Below, piece by piece: positions 34,701-44,119 of a DNA stretch of 64,000 nucleotides; position 1 is the stretch's first letter; every line of letters begins with the position of its first letter. The notes under the pieces were generated by a model. That model saw only the letters and a program-made list of their open reading frames with translations. It was not told the origin of the DNA and did no database searches. The translations under genes and the position numbers were made by a program. The DNA comes from Pythium myriotylum (Eukaryota; Oomycota; Peronosporomycetes; Pythiales; Pythiaceae): positions 806,001 to 870,000 of the forward strand of contig JALJCQ010000016.1 in the NCBI GenBank assembly GCA_023091665.1, given 5' to 3'.

Positions 34701-37700
34701 ATGGGTATCTTCATCACCATGAACCCTGGCTATGCAGGGCGAACTGAGCTCCCGGATAACCTCAAGGCGCTCATGCGACCTTGTGCGATGATGGTACCCG
34801 ATCTAGCGCTGATTGCAGAGGTCATGCTTCAGGCGGAAGGCTTTCGGGACGCGAAGACGCTAGCAAAGAAAACGACGACGCTATACGGTCTGATGATTCA
34901 GCAACTGAGCAAGCAGGATCACTACGATTTTGGATTGAGGTCGTTGAAAGCTGTGCTGAATATGGCTGGCGCACTTAAACGTGAGGATCCCAATTTACAA
35001 GAGGAAAACATTTTGCTCCGTGCATTGCGAGATATGAACATGCCCAAGTTCATCCGTGAAGACGCTGCCTTGTTCCGACTTTTACTTGGGGACTTATTCC
35101 CAGGTATCGAGCTACCAGTAACGGATTATGGAAAGCTACAGGGGACAATCGAGCAAGAGCTTGCGGAGCAGAAACTACAGGTACATGGCCAAATTGTGTT
35201 CAAGACAATCCAGCTGTACGAGTCACAGGTGACACGTCACTGCAACATGATTGTTGGGCAGACCATGGCTGGCAAGTCGACGATCTGGAAGACTCTTCAG
35301 AATGCGAAGACCACCTTAGCTAAGGATGGAGTCCATGGCTACATGCCTGTGCGAGTACAGGTCTTGAATCCCAAATCGATTTCTCTGAACGAGATTTACG
35401 GGGTTTACGATCTTTCGACCTTCGAGTGGATTGACGGTATCCTGTCGGCTATTTTTCGAAATCTCGCTGCTGACGAACGAGCCGAAGAAAAGTGGATCAT
35501 GCTTGATGGCCCGGTGGACACATTGTGGATCGAAAGCATGAACTCCGTCATGGATGACAACAAAGTGCTCACACTCATCAACGGAGACCGCATAAGTATG
35601 AGCAACTCGATGGCGCTGATGTTTGAAGTGCAAGACCTCTCCGTGGCATCGCCTGCGACTGTGAGTCGGGCTGGAATGGTGTATATGGACGTGGAAGACC
35701 TCGGATGGAAGCCGTTTATCCAGACGTGGCTCTCGACCACAGTAAAGGACAACGAGGAGCGAGATATCTTGGCGGGGCTGTTTGAAAAATATGTCGATCG
35801 AGTGCTAAGGTTCAAGGGGTCCGAAGTATCAGAGTTGATACCCGTGACTGAATTCAATTCGGTGCGATCATTTTGTAATTTGTACAATGCACTCGCGACC
35901 GCTGACAATGGAGTCGACAAGGTTGCTTGCGGTGACAAGTTCCCGCAAATGGTGGAGAAATGGTTCTTGTTTTGTCAGACGTGGAGCGTCATGGGTGCCG
36001 CCAACGAGGATGGTCGCAAGAAGTTTGACATGTGTTTGCGCGATATCGACACAGTTTATCCTCCACTGAAGACTGCCTACGATTTTTTTGTGGATCCTCA
36101 GACTCGCGAGTTTAAACTCTGGGACGAGAAGCTACCACAAAACTTTCGTGTTGCCCCTAATACACCATTTCACAAGATCATTGTGCCCACAGTAGATAGC
36201 ATGCGCTACGGCTTTCTACTACAGACAATGCTGAGTGCAGGTATTCACACGCTTATTGTCGGAGACACAGGAGTAGGGAAGACCACTGTTGTTCAGAAGG
36301 AGCTTGAGAACTTGAGCGACGCGTACAACCGTTTGGTGATGAACTTCTCGTCGGCGACCTCATCAGCCACCGTGCAAGACGTGATAGAAAACGTCATGGA
36401 GAAAAAGTCCTTGAATCGGTTTGGTCCAGTTGGCGGCAAGAAGCTCGTGACTTTCATCGACGACATGAACATGCCGACCAAGGACACGTTTGGCTCTCAA
36501 CCGCCACTCGAATTACTGCGCCAGTGGGTTGACTACAGCTGCTGGTATGATCGCAAGAAACAATCCCTAAAGTATTTTATCGATATGCAACTTGTCGCAG
36601 CTATGGGCCCACCAGGAGGTGGCCGATCTGTCATTAGCTCTCGCTTTCAGAGTCGGTTTAATCTCGTCAACATGACGATTCCAGAGCAGGCACAGCTGAA
36701 ACGCATTTTTGAGACCATGCTAGTGCCCAAGCTTTCAGAGTTTGACGACGAGATCAAACCGTTGGGCGTGTCACTAGTTGCTGCGACTATACAGTTATAT
36801 CAAGGCGTGCTTGAGCTGTTTCTACCGACACCAGCCAATTGTCACTACCTATTCAACCTCCGCGATATGGCCAAGGTTGTTCAAGGTCTTCTTATGTCGG
36901 ACAAAACCTCAGTCACCAGTCGAGATGCCATGCTACGACTCTGGATACACGAGGCTCTCCGCGTCTTCTCTGACCGGCTTACCAGCCACGAAGACCGGCA
37001 GACCTTCAAGAAGAAAATTGACGACTTGCTTGGTGTGCACTTCCAGACAGACTGGTCACGGTTGCTAGGATCTGCGCCTGAACGACTGAAAGAAAACGGG
37101 CCTCTGTTCACGTACGTCTTCTCCACAGCAGGTGGGGGTGATGGAACGGCAAAGTACAGTGAAGTCTTGGATATGAAGATGTTGAAGATTTTTGTCGAAG
37201 AGCAGCTTGAGAATCACAATGCTGAGCCTGGCTACGTCCCCATGAACCTTGTTATGTTCAGTGATGCATTGATGCACATTCTACGCATACATCATCAGCT
37301 GATGACACCGCGCGGGAACCTGCTCTTGGTTGGAGTAGGAGGCAGCGGAAGACAATCTCTCACGAGGCTTGCATCATTCATTGGAGGGTTCAGAGTGTTT
37401 CAAATCGAAGTCGTGAAGAACTACCGTTTGATCGAGTTCCACGACGACATCAAAAAGCTCTACCAACAAGTAGGAGTAAATGAACAAAAGACAGTGTTCC
37501 TCTTTAGCGATACGCAAATCAAGAGCGAAGCGTTTGTAGAAGATCTCAACAATATACTCAGCAGTGGCGAGATTCCTGGCTTGTTTGAGAAGGACGAACA
37601 AGCGGCAATGATGGACGGCGTGCGCTCACGGGCAAGAGCGCAAGGTGTAAAAGAGACAAAAGATGCGATGTGGGATTTCTTCATCAGCGAAGTGAGAAGA

Positions 37701-40700
37701 AACCTTCACGTTGTGTTAGCGTTTAGCCCGATCGGAAAAGGCTTCCGCAACCGCGTACGCCAGTTCCCGTCGCTTGTTAATAACACGACAATTGACTGGT
37801 TCAACGAGTGGCCATTAGACGCACTACAAGAGGTCGGTATGAAGTTCCTAGAAGAGAAAAATATTGCGAACGACAAACAGCGACCTAAAATATCCTCAGT
37901 GTTTGCAGTTGTACACAGTAGCGTACTTCTCGCTTCACAACAAGTTCTCACGTCTATGAAGCGCCACAACTATGTGACTCCAACGAATTATTTGTCGCTA
38001 GTGACTGGTTATGTTGATTTGCTCTCGGAGAAGTCGGCAGCAATCCTTGATACCCGCGACAAGCTGAAAAATGGTCTCGCTAAGCTTGAAGAGTCTCGTT
38101 TGCAGGTCGAGGAGATGTCCAAGCAACTTGAGCAGCGCAAGATCGTAGTTGCGCAGAAAAACAAGGACTGCAGCGACTTACTAGTCGTGATCGTCTCAGA
38201 ACGACGTGTTGCCGATGAGCAGCGTAAGCAAGTTGAAGCCGATAGCGACCGTATCGAGAAGGAAGAGGCTGAGACTAAGAAGATCGCCGACGATGCACAG
38301 AAGGACCTAGATGAGGCTCTACCGGCACTCCAGCGCGCAATGCAGGAGGTCGAAAATCTTGATAAGAAAGCTATTGCAGAAGTCAAGGTTTACTCACAGC
38401 CGCCAGAAGCCGTATCCATGGTCATGTGTGCTGTCATGATCCTCTTTGGTCTCCAACCGACATGGGCTCAGGCGAAGACGAAGATGAACGACGTTAACTT
38501 TCTGCAGCAGATCAAGACATTTGACAAAGACTCAATGCGGGACAAAACAATTGCAGCATTAAAGAAGTATACTTCGAAGCCGACATTCAATCCGGATCTC
38601 GTTCGCAAAGTGTCATCAGCTGCTGGTGCTCTGTGTTCTTGGGTACTCGCAATGGAAGTGTACTCAAACGTTTACCGAGTCGTATTGCCAAAGAAAGAGC
38701 TTTTGAAGAAGTCACAACAAATGCTCGAAATCAAGCAGCGTGATCTTCTCGTTGCAAAGGAGAAGCTACAAGAAGTGACTGAAAAAGTCGAGAATCTTAA
38801 GCGCCAGTACGACTCGAGCGTTTCAGAAAAGAACGCACTGCGCGAAGAAGCCGAACTACTCGAACTCAAGTTATCACGTGCTGAGCAGCTCGTGAAAGGA
38901 CTCGCGGGTGAACGTGAGCGATGGCAAGTCTCAATCGCGGACAAGAATGAGAGCTTAGTGAATGTTGTCGGAGATGCACTCGTCGCAGCTGCATTCATAT
39001 CGTACGCAGGACCTTTCGATTCGTTCTATCGTTCATCGCTAGTGGATACGTGGATGAATCGTGTGATCCAGCAAGGTCTTCCTATATCTCCGAAGTTCAC
39101 GTTCACTGACTTCTTAGCTGACCCAACGGATGTGAGAGCGTGGAATGCTCAAGGGTTGCCCCGAGATGCGCTGTCGACTGAAAACGGTGTGATCACAACG
39201 CGAGGCAAACGGTGGCCACTCATGATTGACCCGCAAGGTCAAGCCAACAAGTGGATCAAGTCGATGGAAGGCACTCGACTGGAGGTTGTGGATCCGATGA
39301 TGAAGGATCTACTCCGCAAGCTTGAGAATGGAATCAGGTTCGGATTCCCCGTCCTCATGCAGGATATCCTCGAAGAACTCGACCCAAGCCTTGAACCGAT
39401 CCTCAATCGAAGCATCATCAAAATCGGCAACCGTGAGATCATCCGCCTGGGCGATAAGGAACTTGACTACAATCGCGATTTCCGATTCTACCTCACGACC
39501 AAACTTCACAACCCTCACTACACACCCGAAGTTTCCACGAAGACGACTATTGTCAATTTTGTTGTCAAGGAACAAGGCCTTGAAGCGCAATTGTTGGGTA
39601 TCACTGTGCAGCTCGAGGAACCGGCGCTCGAAGAACAAAAGTCGGATCTCGTTGTGCGCGTTGCAGCTGCAAAGAAGAAACTGATCGATTTGGAGAATGA
39701 GATTCTGAGGCTTCTTTCTGCAGCGAAAGGCTCGTTACTAGACGACGAATCACTCGTGACAACGTTGAACGCGTCAAAGACCACATCCGAGGAAGTAACG
39801 CAGCAATTGATTATTAGCGAAGAGACGGAGAAAAAGATTGATGCAGCTCGCATGGGTTACGCCAAGGTCGCGCTACGATCGTCCACCTTGTATTTTGTCC
39901 TCAACGACATGACCAGTGTTGATCCAATGTACCAGTTCTCGCTGGACTCGTACGTCAGCCTGTTTAAGGACTCGATCGTGAAGTCACGCAACATGAAGAA
40001 CCAGGCTGCACTGAGCGAAGAGCTGACCGAGCGCATCAATGCAATCAATGACTACCACACGTACGCTGTCTACGCGTACGCCTGCCGCGGTCTCTTTGAA
40101 CGGCACAAGTTGCTCTTCTCGCTGCAGATGTCTGTGCGCGTACTTCAAAGCGTCAACAAACTTCCGATGGATGAGTACGATTTCCTTCTCAAAGGAGGGA
40201 ACAGTGTGGGTGCACCCGAAGATCGAGTTACGAATGTTGCACATGAGTTTCTGAGTGATCAAGCTTGGATGAGCGTCGTGGAACTTAACAAACTGCCGCG
40301 CTTTCATGGGCTCGTGTCTTCATTTGAACAAGGCACAAAATCGTGGAAGGCTTGGTACCAAAGCAGCACGCCAGAGGTGGAAACTCTGCCGGGTGACTGG
40401 GATGGCAAATGTAATGAGTTACAACGGATGTTGCTATTGCGTTGCATGCGCCCAGACCGACTCAGCATCCAGGCGGCTCGATTTACGGCAAGCAATCTTG
40501 GCGCGCAGTTCGTCGATCCACCTCCCTTTGACCTTAAGGCAATCTACGAAACATCGAATTTCCGGACCCCATTGATCTTTGTTCTCTCACCCGGTGTCGA
40601 TCCGACCAACTCACTCATTGCGCTTGCAGAATCTCTCCATAAAAAAGTTGAGAATTGTGCTCTTGGCCAAGGTCAGGCTTCAATTGCTGAGGCGATGTTG

Positions 40701-42347
40701 CAGCGTGGTATCGACAACGGCAACTGGGTGTTCCTTGCCAACTGCCATCTAATGCTAAGCTGGGCGCCGACGCTGGAGAAGTTAATTGATAACTTCTGTT
40801 CAGCTTCCGCCACGGTAAACCCGAACTTCCGACTTTGGCTCACGAGTGACCCGAATCCCAAATTCCCAATTGCTATTCTTCAACGTGGCATCAAAATGAC
40901 TACGGAGCCACCTCGAGGACTCAAAGCCAATCTTCTCCGTCTGTACAATACGATCTCGCCCGAGAAGTTTGCTCGGTGTCGGCAGACCAAGAAATACAAA
41001 CGGTTGCTCTTCTGCCTCTGCTGGTTCCACTCGCTTCTGCTTGAGCGACGCAAGTTCAATAACTTGGGATGGAATATCCCGTATGATTTCAACGAATCTG
41101 ACTTTGCTATCAGTGAAGATGTGCTTGCTATCTATTTGGATGAATACGAGGAGACACCATGGGACGCATTGAAGTATTTAATTGCTCAAGCCAACTACGG
41201 CGGCCGTGTGACTGACGACTGGGACCGGCGCCTCATGCTCGTGTACATCAACCAATTTTTCGCTGAAGAAATTCTGCAGGTGGATAATATGCCACTAAGC
41301 GATTCGGAATATTACTTCGTGCCAGATGACGGTGATCTGTATTCATACGCAGAGTACATCAAGCAACTGCCTCTGGATGATCCTCCCGCAGCATTCGGTC
41401 AGCATTCGAACGCTCAGATTGCCTCTCAAATCGATGACGGACGTGAACTCTTGTCGACCATCTTGTCACTACAGGCTGCTGGTGTCGCTGAAGGTGGCGA
41501 AGGCAATGATGACAAGGTGCTAACGCTGCTACAAACACTGAAAGAATCAGTGCCAGATATCTACGACCTCGCCAACATTAAAATCGGTCTCTCAGTTCGC
41601 TCAGATCCCGACGCACTAAAGACCGTGCTCATGCAGGAGCTCGAGCGATACAATAAGCTGCTTGCGTGCATCCGCGGACAGCTCATTATGCTTGAAAAAG
41701 GCATGCAAGGCTCGGTCGTGATCACACCAGAGTTGGAAGCTGTGTACAACGCCATGCTTATCGGCCAAGTGCCAAAAGCGTGGAGCTTTTGCTATCCGTC
41801 TCTGAAGCCTCTAGGGGCCTGGACTCACGATCTCAAACTGCGATGTGACCAGATGAACAAGTGGGCTAACCATGCAATGCCATCCGTGTTCTGGCTATCC
41901 GGCTTCACGTATCCAACCGGTTTCCTCACAGCGATACTTCAAACGGCTGCGCGCAAGAATGGCATCTCCATCGACTCGCTCAACTGGGAGTTCATCGTGA
42001 TCAACCAGAGTGAGAACGCGCTTACCGCGGGACCGAAAGATGGCGCTTATATTAAAGGACTCATTCTGGAAGGTGCTCGGTGGGACTTCGACCATGACTG
42101 CCTCACAGAGCCACACCCCATGGAGCTGCACTGCAGCATGCCGATCCTCCACTTCAAGCCCGTGGAGAACAAGAAGAAATCATCGAAAGGGCTCTACAGC
42201 TGCCCACTCTATCTTTACCCCCTGCGCACTGGTACTCGTGAACGTCCGTCCTTCATGATCTCTGTGGACCTTAAATCTGGTGCTGGAAAATCCCCTGATA
42301 TCTGGACAAGAAGAGGCACTGCGCTTCTGCTGTCGTTGAGCACGTAA
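28701..42347 (+). CDS. axonemal dynein heavy chain, probably outer arm (4548 aa)
   Basis: One uninterrupted 13.6-kb frame from ATG 28701 encodes a full-length heavy chain, the motor that slides axonemal doublets in flagella (here presumably of zoospores). The N-terminal tail spans about 1-1780. Six AAA units follow. Walker A motifs are GPAGTGKTE at 1905 (AAA1, with Walker B-type WGCFDEFNRIE near 1955), GQTMAGKST at 2186 (AAA2), GDTGVGKTT at 2521 (AAA3) and GVGGSGRQS at 2878 (AAA4). The antiparallel coiled-coil stalk with the microtubule-binding tip lies at about 3110-3430. The C-terminal domain ends with YSCPLYLYPLRTG and a RRGTALLL segment. The C-terminal wording resembles DNAH5/DNAH8-type outer-arm chains more than DNAH9-type, but this is a judgement by eye. 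No introns interrupt it. Confidence 0.95.
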   Translation: MSTFDDVEFLVQWIRERITLPGYQSKAWSSMDLTTVKEFVESTNIPALFITMLNGSLFVSTTAPRGAETVMYFVKNGQVVISPNNVVESLQYGTVGKDGIASLLQLMNGYYLQRLQTNKSWPESIQKEFTGQFFRFMSSLTETVSRACGKTVLYLPPVSQAKANHKDKDLVQQLESTVIHWTRQIKEVINNQDNAHDAEGAGPLEEIKFWEHRTEDLSGITEQLNRQGVKDIVDILRQAKSSYLQPFETLSQIIKQGSVEANDNLRFLKKLSPVCEDISRAQPDQIPFMLPKLLNFIRLIWMYSKHYNTEDRITSLLRKVSNEIIVVCCRTISLHDVFDGNVEASIRHLEQSIQCGISWKQIFHRAIQAVNSSAPTPDRRWTFDETGIFAQIDAFVQRCRELLEVCGGQIQFARKGKEGKREPLPTFGGNRGLEIVKSLRGIEAQFENHIERLRKLEYDILDVKITSWHSDFNTFKNGVKDLEAMTQNVINGAFESVSTISAGVDMILAFQKIAHREAIKRCVEKRAVDIYGMFKQLVATVRGLFEKNKGSPPLSPTEPQFSGAALWARSLLMQVSDELVRLNELSHLASGAESDDAQSSYESLRLVMNEYIQRKYHDWIEDLDALGNTNLNSRLETPLMTKNGDSLANSNVTNKDVNLNVAGAKGDHNVLQNTEKTLIHRAKRGFLTCNFDRPLLNLFAEVHYWQFFNGEVQIPYMAHDICNQKEQLRVLREHVMLVVRDYNRILLELSSTERRLFEDIIRKLDRRILPGLQKLTWVSKGIVEWYVSDCRKHCETTYKIVQEFQENKDIVAKNCKMISGLMHICIERNTVYDEGVFEVKQEIHRKDIEKKLREAYYTISTTMAATYQHFASGPAEVQREWTRFVERCDKTLEDALRQSVKKSLQELSKAINGDAKTDPRPLFRIHTVLEETNKVEFKPLMVDLTQMVNMVAKEVFNVISVVPRLTSAVQGTLPATSAANASVTAEKPGGEAEVKDQDTAAEGNSIGKDGTCEAALTLTQVATAANNFYQSIFNDEEILKVLVHIMNGMSSSATELQKYLGYWDKYKLLWNQDKQAFIRRYAKANRPLQQFRADIERYREQQTSIQNEDLTNTINFIQIDTNFLKASLVEHTVQWIGKLTGLLNQTAQDELRELMTMIKENTKKLQVKPTNLDHLGESIRLLQDIKDGLPGVVARFDPLQQKYDLLAEFDVQVTDEEQRDLANLRPQWEVYEGMLVEANTMLQKCKISMKQNLQDSVAELNSIMSDLRAEAEASLPYSGDQSSATAHQILNDFEKKMEATRARQSALKKGLEIFGIEESKNEGFAQTEKEIELLQQIWQVTDEWDVIWATWKNKVFYEIEVDSMETTAAQFFKKIVKYGKEMKSWSVWSSMKTKIEQFRQTLPLIQDLKSPALRPRHWAQLKDEMDKQFDPESSNFTLERVFALGFHLHAEFISTMSANASKELSIEQALENIEKRWSGIDIDIGEYKSVYYKIKSADDLFTALEDDQVQLSTMKASPFFGSFDNKILYWEKALATMSEVVETLLAVQRCWIYLESIFMASEDIRKQLPLESTLFDEVNNAYMRVTENMAKTKNALRATQEPGVLHTLQQMQEKLDQIQKCLDQYLETKRMLFPRFYFLSNDDLLEILGHQKDPDQVQKHIKKCFEAIKTLQLIAPGTRGNATFEALGMNSPCGEQVVFASNVIVAGAVEGWLLRVESAMVNTLEKIYAQCLIGYKGKKEKWIKDFPGQLLITCGQTAWTNECIKALNEVAKGEKKALKTLKKKWISYLNKLADMVRGQLSSIERKKIVALITIEIHSRDVIDRLVKQNCKSINDFDWLMQLRFYFNKDLGESGICEVKQTVTSLQYSYEYQGNNGRLVITPLTDRCVLTMTTALHLNRGGNPLGPAGTGKTETVKDLGKNLAKYVIVFNCSDGLDYKSVGRMFSGLVQSGGWGCFDEFNRIEIEVLSVVAQQVLTIMQALTLKQPSLMFLGSMIKCNHNMGIFITMNPGYAGRTELPDNLKALMRPCAMMVPDLALIAEVMLQAEGFRDAKTLAKKTTTLYGLMIQQLSKQDHYDFGLRSLKAVLNMAGALKREDPNLQEENILLRALRDMNMPKFIREDAALFRLLLGDLFPGIELPVTDYGKLQGTIEQELAEQKLQVHGQIVFKTIQLYESQVTRHCNMIVGQTMAGKSTIWKTLQNAKTTLAKDGVHGYMPVRVQVLNPKSISLNEIYGVYDLSTFEWIDGILSAIFRNLAADERAEEKWIMLDGPVDTLWIESMNSVMDDNKVLTLINGDRISMSNSMALMFEVQDLSVASPATVSRAGMVYMDVEDLGWKPFIQTWLSTTVKDNEERDILAGLFEKYVDRVLRFKGSEVSELIPVTEFNSVRSFCNLYNALATADNGVDKVACGDKFPQMVEKWFLFCQTWSVMGAANEDGRKKFDMCLRDIDTVYPPLKTAYDFFVDPQTREFKLWDEKLPQNFRVAPNTPFHKIIVPTVDSMRYGFLLQTMLSAGIHTLIVGDTGVGKTTVVQKELENLSDAYNRLVMNFSSATSSATVQDVIENVMEKKSLNRFGPVGGKKLVTFIDDMNMPTKDTFGSQPPLELLRQWVDYSCWYDRKKQSLKYFIDMQLVAAMGPPGGGRSVISSRFQSRFNLVNMTIPEQAQLKRIFETMLVPKLSEFDDEIKPLGVSLVAATIQLYQGVLELFLPTPANCHYLFNLRDMAKVVQGLLMSDKTSVTSRDAMLRLWIHEALRVFSDRLTSHEDRQTFKKKIDDLLGVHFQTDWSRLLGSAPERLKENGPLFTYVFSTAGGGDGTAKYSEVLDMKMLKIFVEEQLENHNAEPGYVPMNLVMFSDALMHILRIHHQLMTPRGNLLLVGVGGSGRQSLTRLASFIGGFRVFQIEVVKNYRLIEFHDDIKKLYQQVGVNEQKTVFLFSDTQIKSEAFVEDLNNILSSGEIPGLFEKDEQAAMMDGVRSRARAQGVKETKDAMWDFFISEVRRNLHVVLAFSPIGKGFRNRVRQFPSLVNNTTIDWFNEWPLDALQEVGMKFLEEKNIANDKQRPKISSVFAVVHSSVLLASQQVLTSMKRHNYVTPTNYLSLVTGYVDLLSEKSAAILDTRDKLKNGLAKLEESRLQVEEMSKQLEQRKIVVAQKNKDCSDLLVVIVSERRVADEQRKQVEADSDRIEKEEAETKKIADDAQKDLDEALPALQRAMQEVENLDKKAIAEVKVYSQPPEAVSMVMCAVMILFGLQPTWAQAKTKMNDVNFLQQIKTFDKDSMRDKTIAALKKYTSKPTFNPDLVRKVSSAAGALCSWVLAMEVYSNVYRVVLPKKELLKKSQQMLEIKQRDLLVAKEKLQEVTEKVENLKRQYDSSVSEKNALREEAELLELKLSRAEQLVKGLAGERERWQVSIADKNESLVNVVGDALVAAAFISYAGPFDSFYRSSLVDTWMNRVIQQGLPISPKFTFTDFLADPTDVRAWNAQGLPRDALSTENGVITTRGKRWPLMIDPQGQANKWIKSMEGTRLEVVDPMMKDLLRKLENGIRFGFPVLMQDILEELDPSLEPILNRSIIKIGNREIIRLGDKELDYNRDFRFYLTTKLHNPHYTPEVSTKTTIVNFVVKEQGLEAQLLGITVQLEEPALEEQKSDLVVRVAAAKKKLIDLENEILRLLSAAKGSLLDDESLVTTLNASKTTSEEVTQQLIISEETEKKIDAARMGYAKVALRSSTLYFVLNDMTSVDPMYQFSLDSYVSLFKDSIVKSRNMKNQAALSEELTERINAINDYHTYAVYAYACRGLFERHKLLFSLQMSVRVLQSVNKLPMDEYDFLLKGGNSVGAPEDRVTNVAHEFLSDQAWMSVVELNKLPRFHGLVSSFEQGTKSWKAWYQSSTPEVETLPGDWDGKCNELQRMLLLRCMRPDRLSIQAARFTASNLGAQFVDPPPFDLKAIYETSNFRTPLIFVLSPGVDPTNSLIALAESLHKKVENCALGQGQASIAEAMLQRGIDNGNWVFLANCHLMLSWAPTLEKLIDNFCSASATVNPNFRLWLTSDPNPKFPIAILQRGIKMTTEPPRGLKANLLRLYNTISPEKFARCRQTKKYKRLLFCLCWFHSLLLERRKFNNLGWNIPYDFNESDFAISEDVLAIYLDEYEETPWDALKYLIAQANYGGRVTDDWDRRLMLVYINQFFAEEILQVDNMPLSDSEYYFVPDDGDLYSYAEYIKQLPLDDPPAAFGQHSNAQIASQIDDGRELLSTILSLQAAGVAEGGEGNDDKVLTLLQTLKESVPDIYDLANIKIGLSVRSDPDALKTVLMQELERYNKLLACIRGQLIMLEKGMQGSVVITPELEAVYNAMLIGQVPKAWSFCYPSLKPLGAWTHDLKLRCDQMNKWANHAMPSVFWLSGFTYPTGFLTAILQTAARKNGISIDSLNWEFIVINQSENALTAGPKDGAYIKGLILEGARWDFDHDCLTEPHPMELHCSMPILHFKPVENKKKSSKGLYSCPLYLYPLRTGTRERPSFMISVDLKSGAGKSPDIWTRRGTALLLSLST

Positions 42348-42610
42348 GGCTAAGTCTCCCGGTTATTTTGACATCTTCCTCAATATACGCATAGTTTTTT
42401 TCCCGCCTATATAGACTCTTCTAGTCTCTTCAGCAACGGAGGTCAGATTCTATCCCCTTTCGGAGTTGTCCTCAACTTCATGTGGTCACACACAAATTGA
42501 CAGGAAACGAAGGTCATCAGCAAAGTCCTTCACACGGCTTTCGCTATATTCGCTCACACCCCATTGTTCTCCACAAGCTCTTATCAAAAGCGAAGGACTT
42601 GTACACAAAA

Positions 42611-44088
42611 ATGCTGCAGAACGTTAAGGTCACGCCGCTTCGGTCTGATGAGACACGACCCCCTGAGCACGGAAACTCCCCGAATCGTTACTCGCTCAGC
42701 AAACTACTCGCGCTCGATGCCTACTGTTCGACTACATCCTGGCGGCGCGCGTTGGCCGTGCTTGTGTGTACGCCAGTCCCGTCGTTGGTCTCGTCGCTCG
42801 TTCCATCGCTCATCTCACTCGAAAACCCAGCGCGAGGCATCAAGGATAACCAGTCAGCCTTGGTCCACTACTTCCTGCTAAGCACTTGTGCATCGTTTGG
42901 CACAGTTCTTTTGACGCTTGGTGCGACGGCAGCACCGCGAAGCTTGTATCCAGAGACCAAGGCGTTTGCAATAGCTGTCGTCTCAGGAGTACAGCTGACC
43001 TTGATCATTCGCTTACTGGGGTCAGTTTGGATGTTCCCACTACCGTTCGCCGCGGTAACTCTCGGTCCAGTGTGGGGCGCTTGTCTCGTTACCTCAAACT
43101 GCCTCATTCTCTACCAAACCTTCAACAGTCACCCCGAGCTTGCTCGCTCACTCGCACGCTATGCTATACCGCTATGTATTCAGGTCTCCCTGTTTGCAAT
43201 TTACTCCGCTCTGACTGTCGCATTCGACTCCGTCCCAACGATTTACCAGATCGCGATGGTTCTCTGCTTTCCGCTGGTCAAGTTTGTCCTCAAACTCGTT
43301 ATGCACAGGTTCACGAGGCAATTCGGGGAAATGGGAAGCGAGGTTGCCATATCCACGGTAGAGATCTTCACCTCGCTCTATCAGTCAATGATAATGCAAA
43401 CAACCCCATCCACACTTGCAGTTTGTGCGATCATGGGGCTCGATGCCGTTCAAGGTTTTATTGCCATCAAATTCCTTACGGGCCGTCAATCCACAACGCC
43501 AAGACGGGAGTTATTTAGGAGGGCGATGGAGGCGTTGCAATGTCCGGAAGGCCCACTTGAGACGGCGAAGCGAGAGTGGGAAGTCGTAGAAAACGCCCTC
43601 GAACTAGCCTCGGCGATTGACTCGATCCTGCTTATCGAGTACATTGAGGTCAGCGTGCCTATCGTGAATGCCTTGTTCTTATTGTGTTCCTACCGCTCGA
43701 CGTCCACGCTCTACAATACAAGGATGAATCGATTTTTCGACAACACCACTTTGGTCGTTAGCTCGACTGTGAGTGTGCTACTCTACTCACTGCTCCAGGG
43801 TTTATCATTCGTTATCTTCCACTGGGTCCTTCGACGTCGATTCGAGATCTCGGCTTTCCACCACTTGGCATTTGTGCTTGAATACCACGCACGATCGATT
43901 CAGGGCAAGCTTCTTGTGTTCGTGCCGCTGATATCTTACTTTACTGAACTCCACTACGGTGAGATAGACGTCATTGCCACCATGGTATTGTTCCCTAACA
44001 CAGTATTTTGGGCAACACAGGAGCCGATTTTTCTCTCAAGTTTGACATTACGGCTCAATTATCAAGTTTGAGTTTGCCAACAGCTTAA
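42611..44088 (+). CDS. multi-pass membrane protein family, copy D, intact (471 aa)
   Basis: Exon 1 is 42611-43958 and exon 2 is 44021-44088, with a 62-nt intron (GTGAGA to CAACACAG, CTAAC branch-like site). Unspliced, the frame would end in unrelated residues at 44071; spliced, it gives GADFSLKFDITAQL, matching copies A-C. Starting at the first in-frame ATG gives MLQNVKVTPLRSDET; the N-terminus is not conserved between copies before SKLLALDAYC. The same nine or ten hydrophobic segments and conserved blocks occur, for example STVEIFTSLYQSMIMQ, IEVSVPIVNALFLL and SIQGKLLVF. It is clearly diverged from A and B over its whole length, so it has not taken part in their recent exchange. Its stop lies 31 bp from the stop of convergent S12 copy 2. 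Confidence 0.82.
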
Positions 44089-44119
44089 GCCTCCTCCCAA
44101 AGTCCGACATCATGACAAA

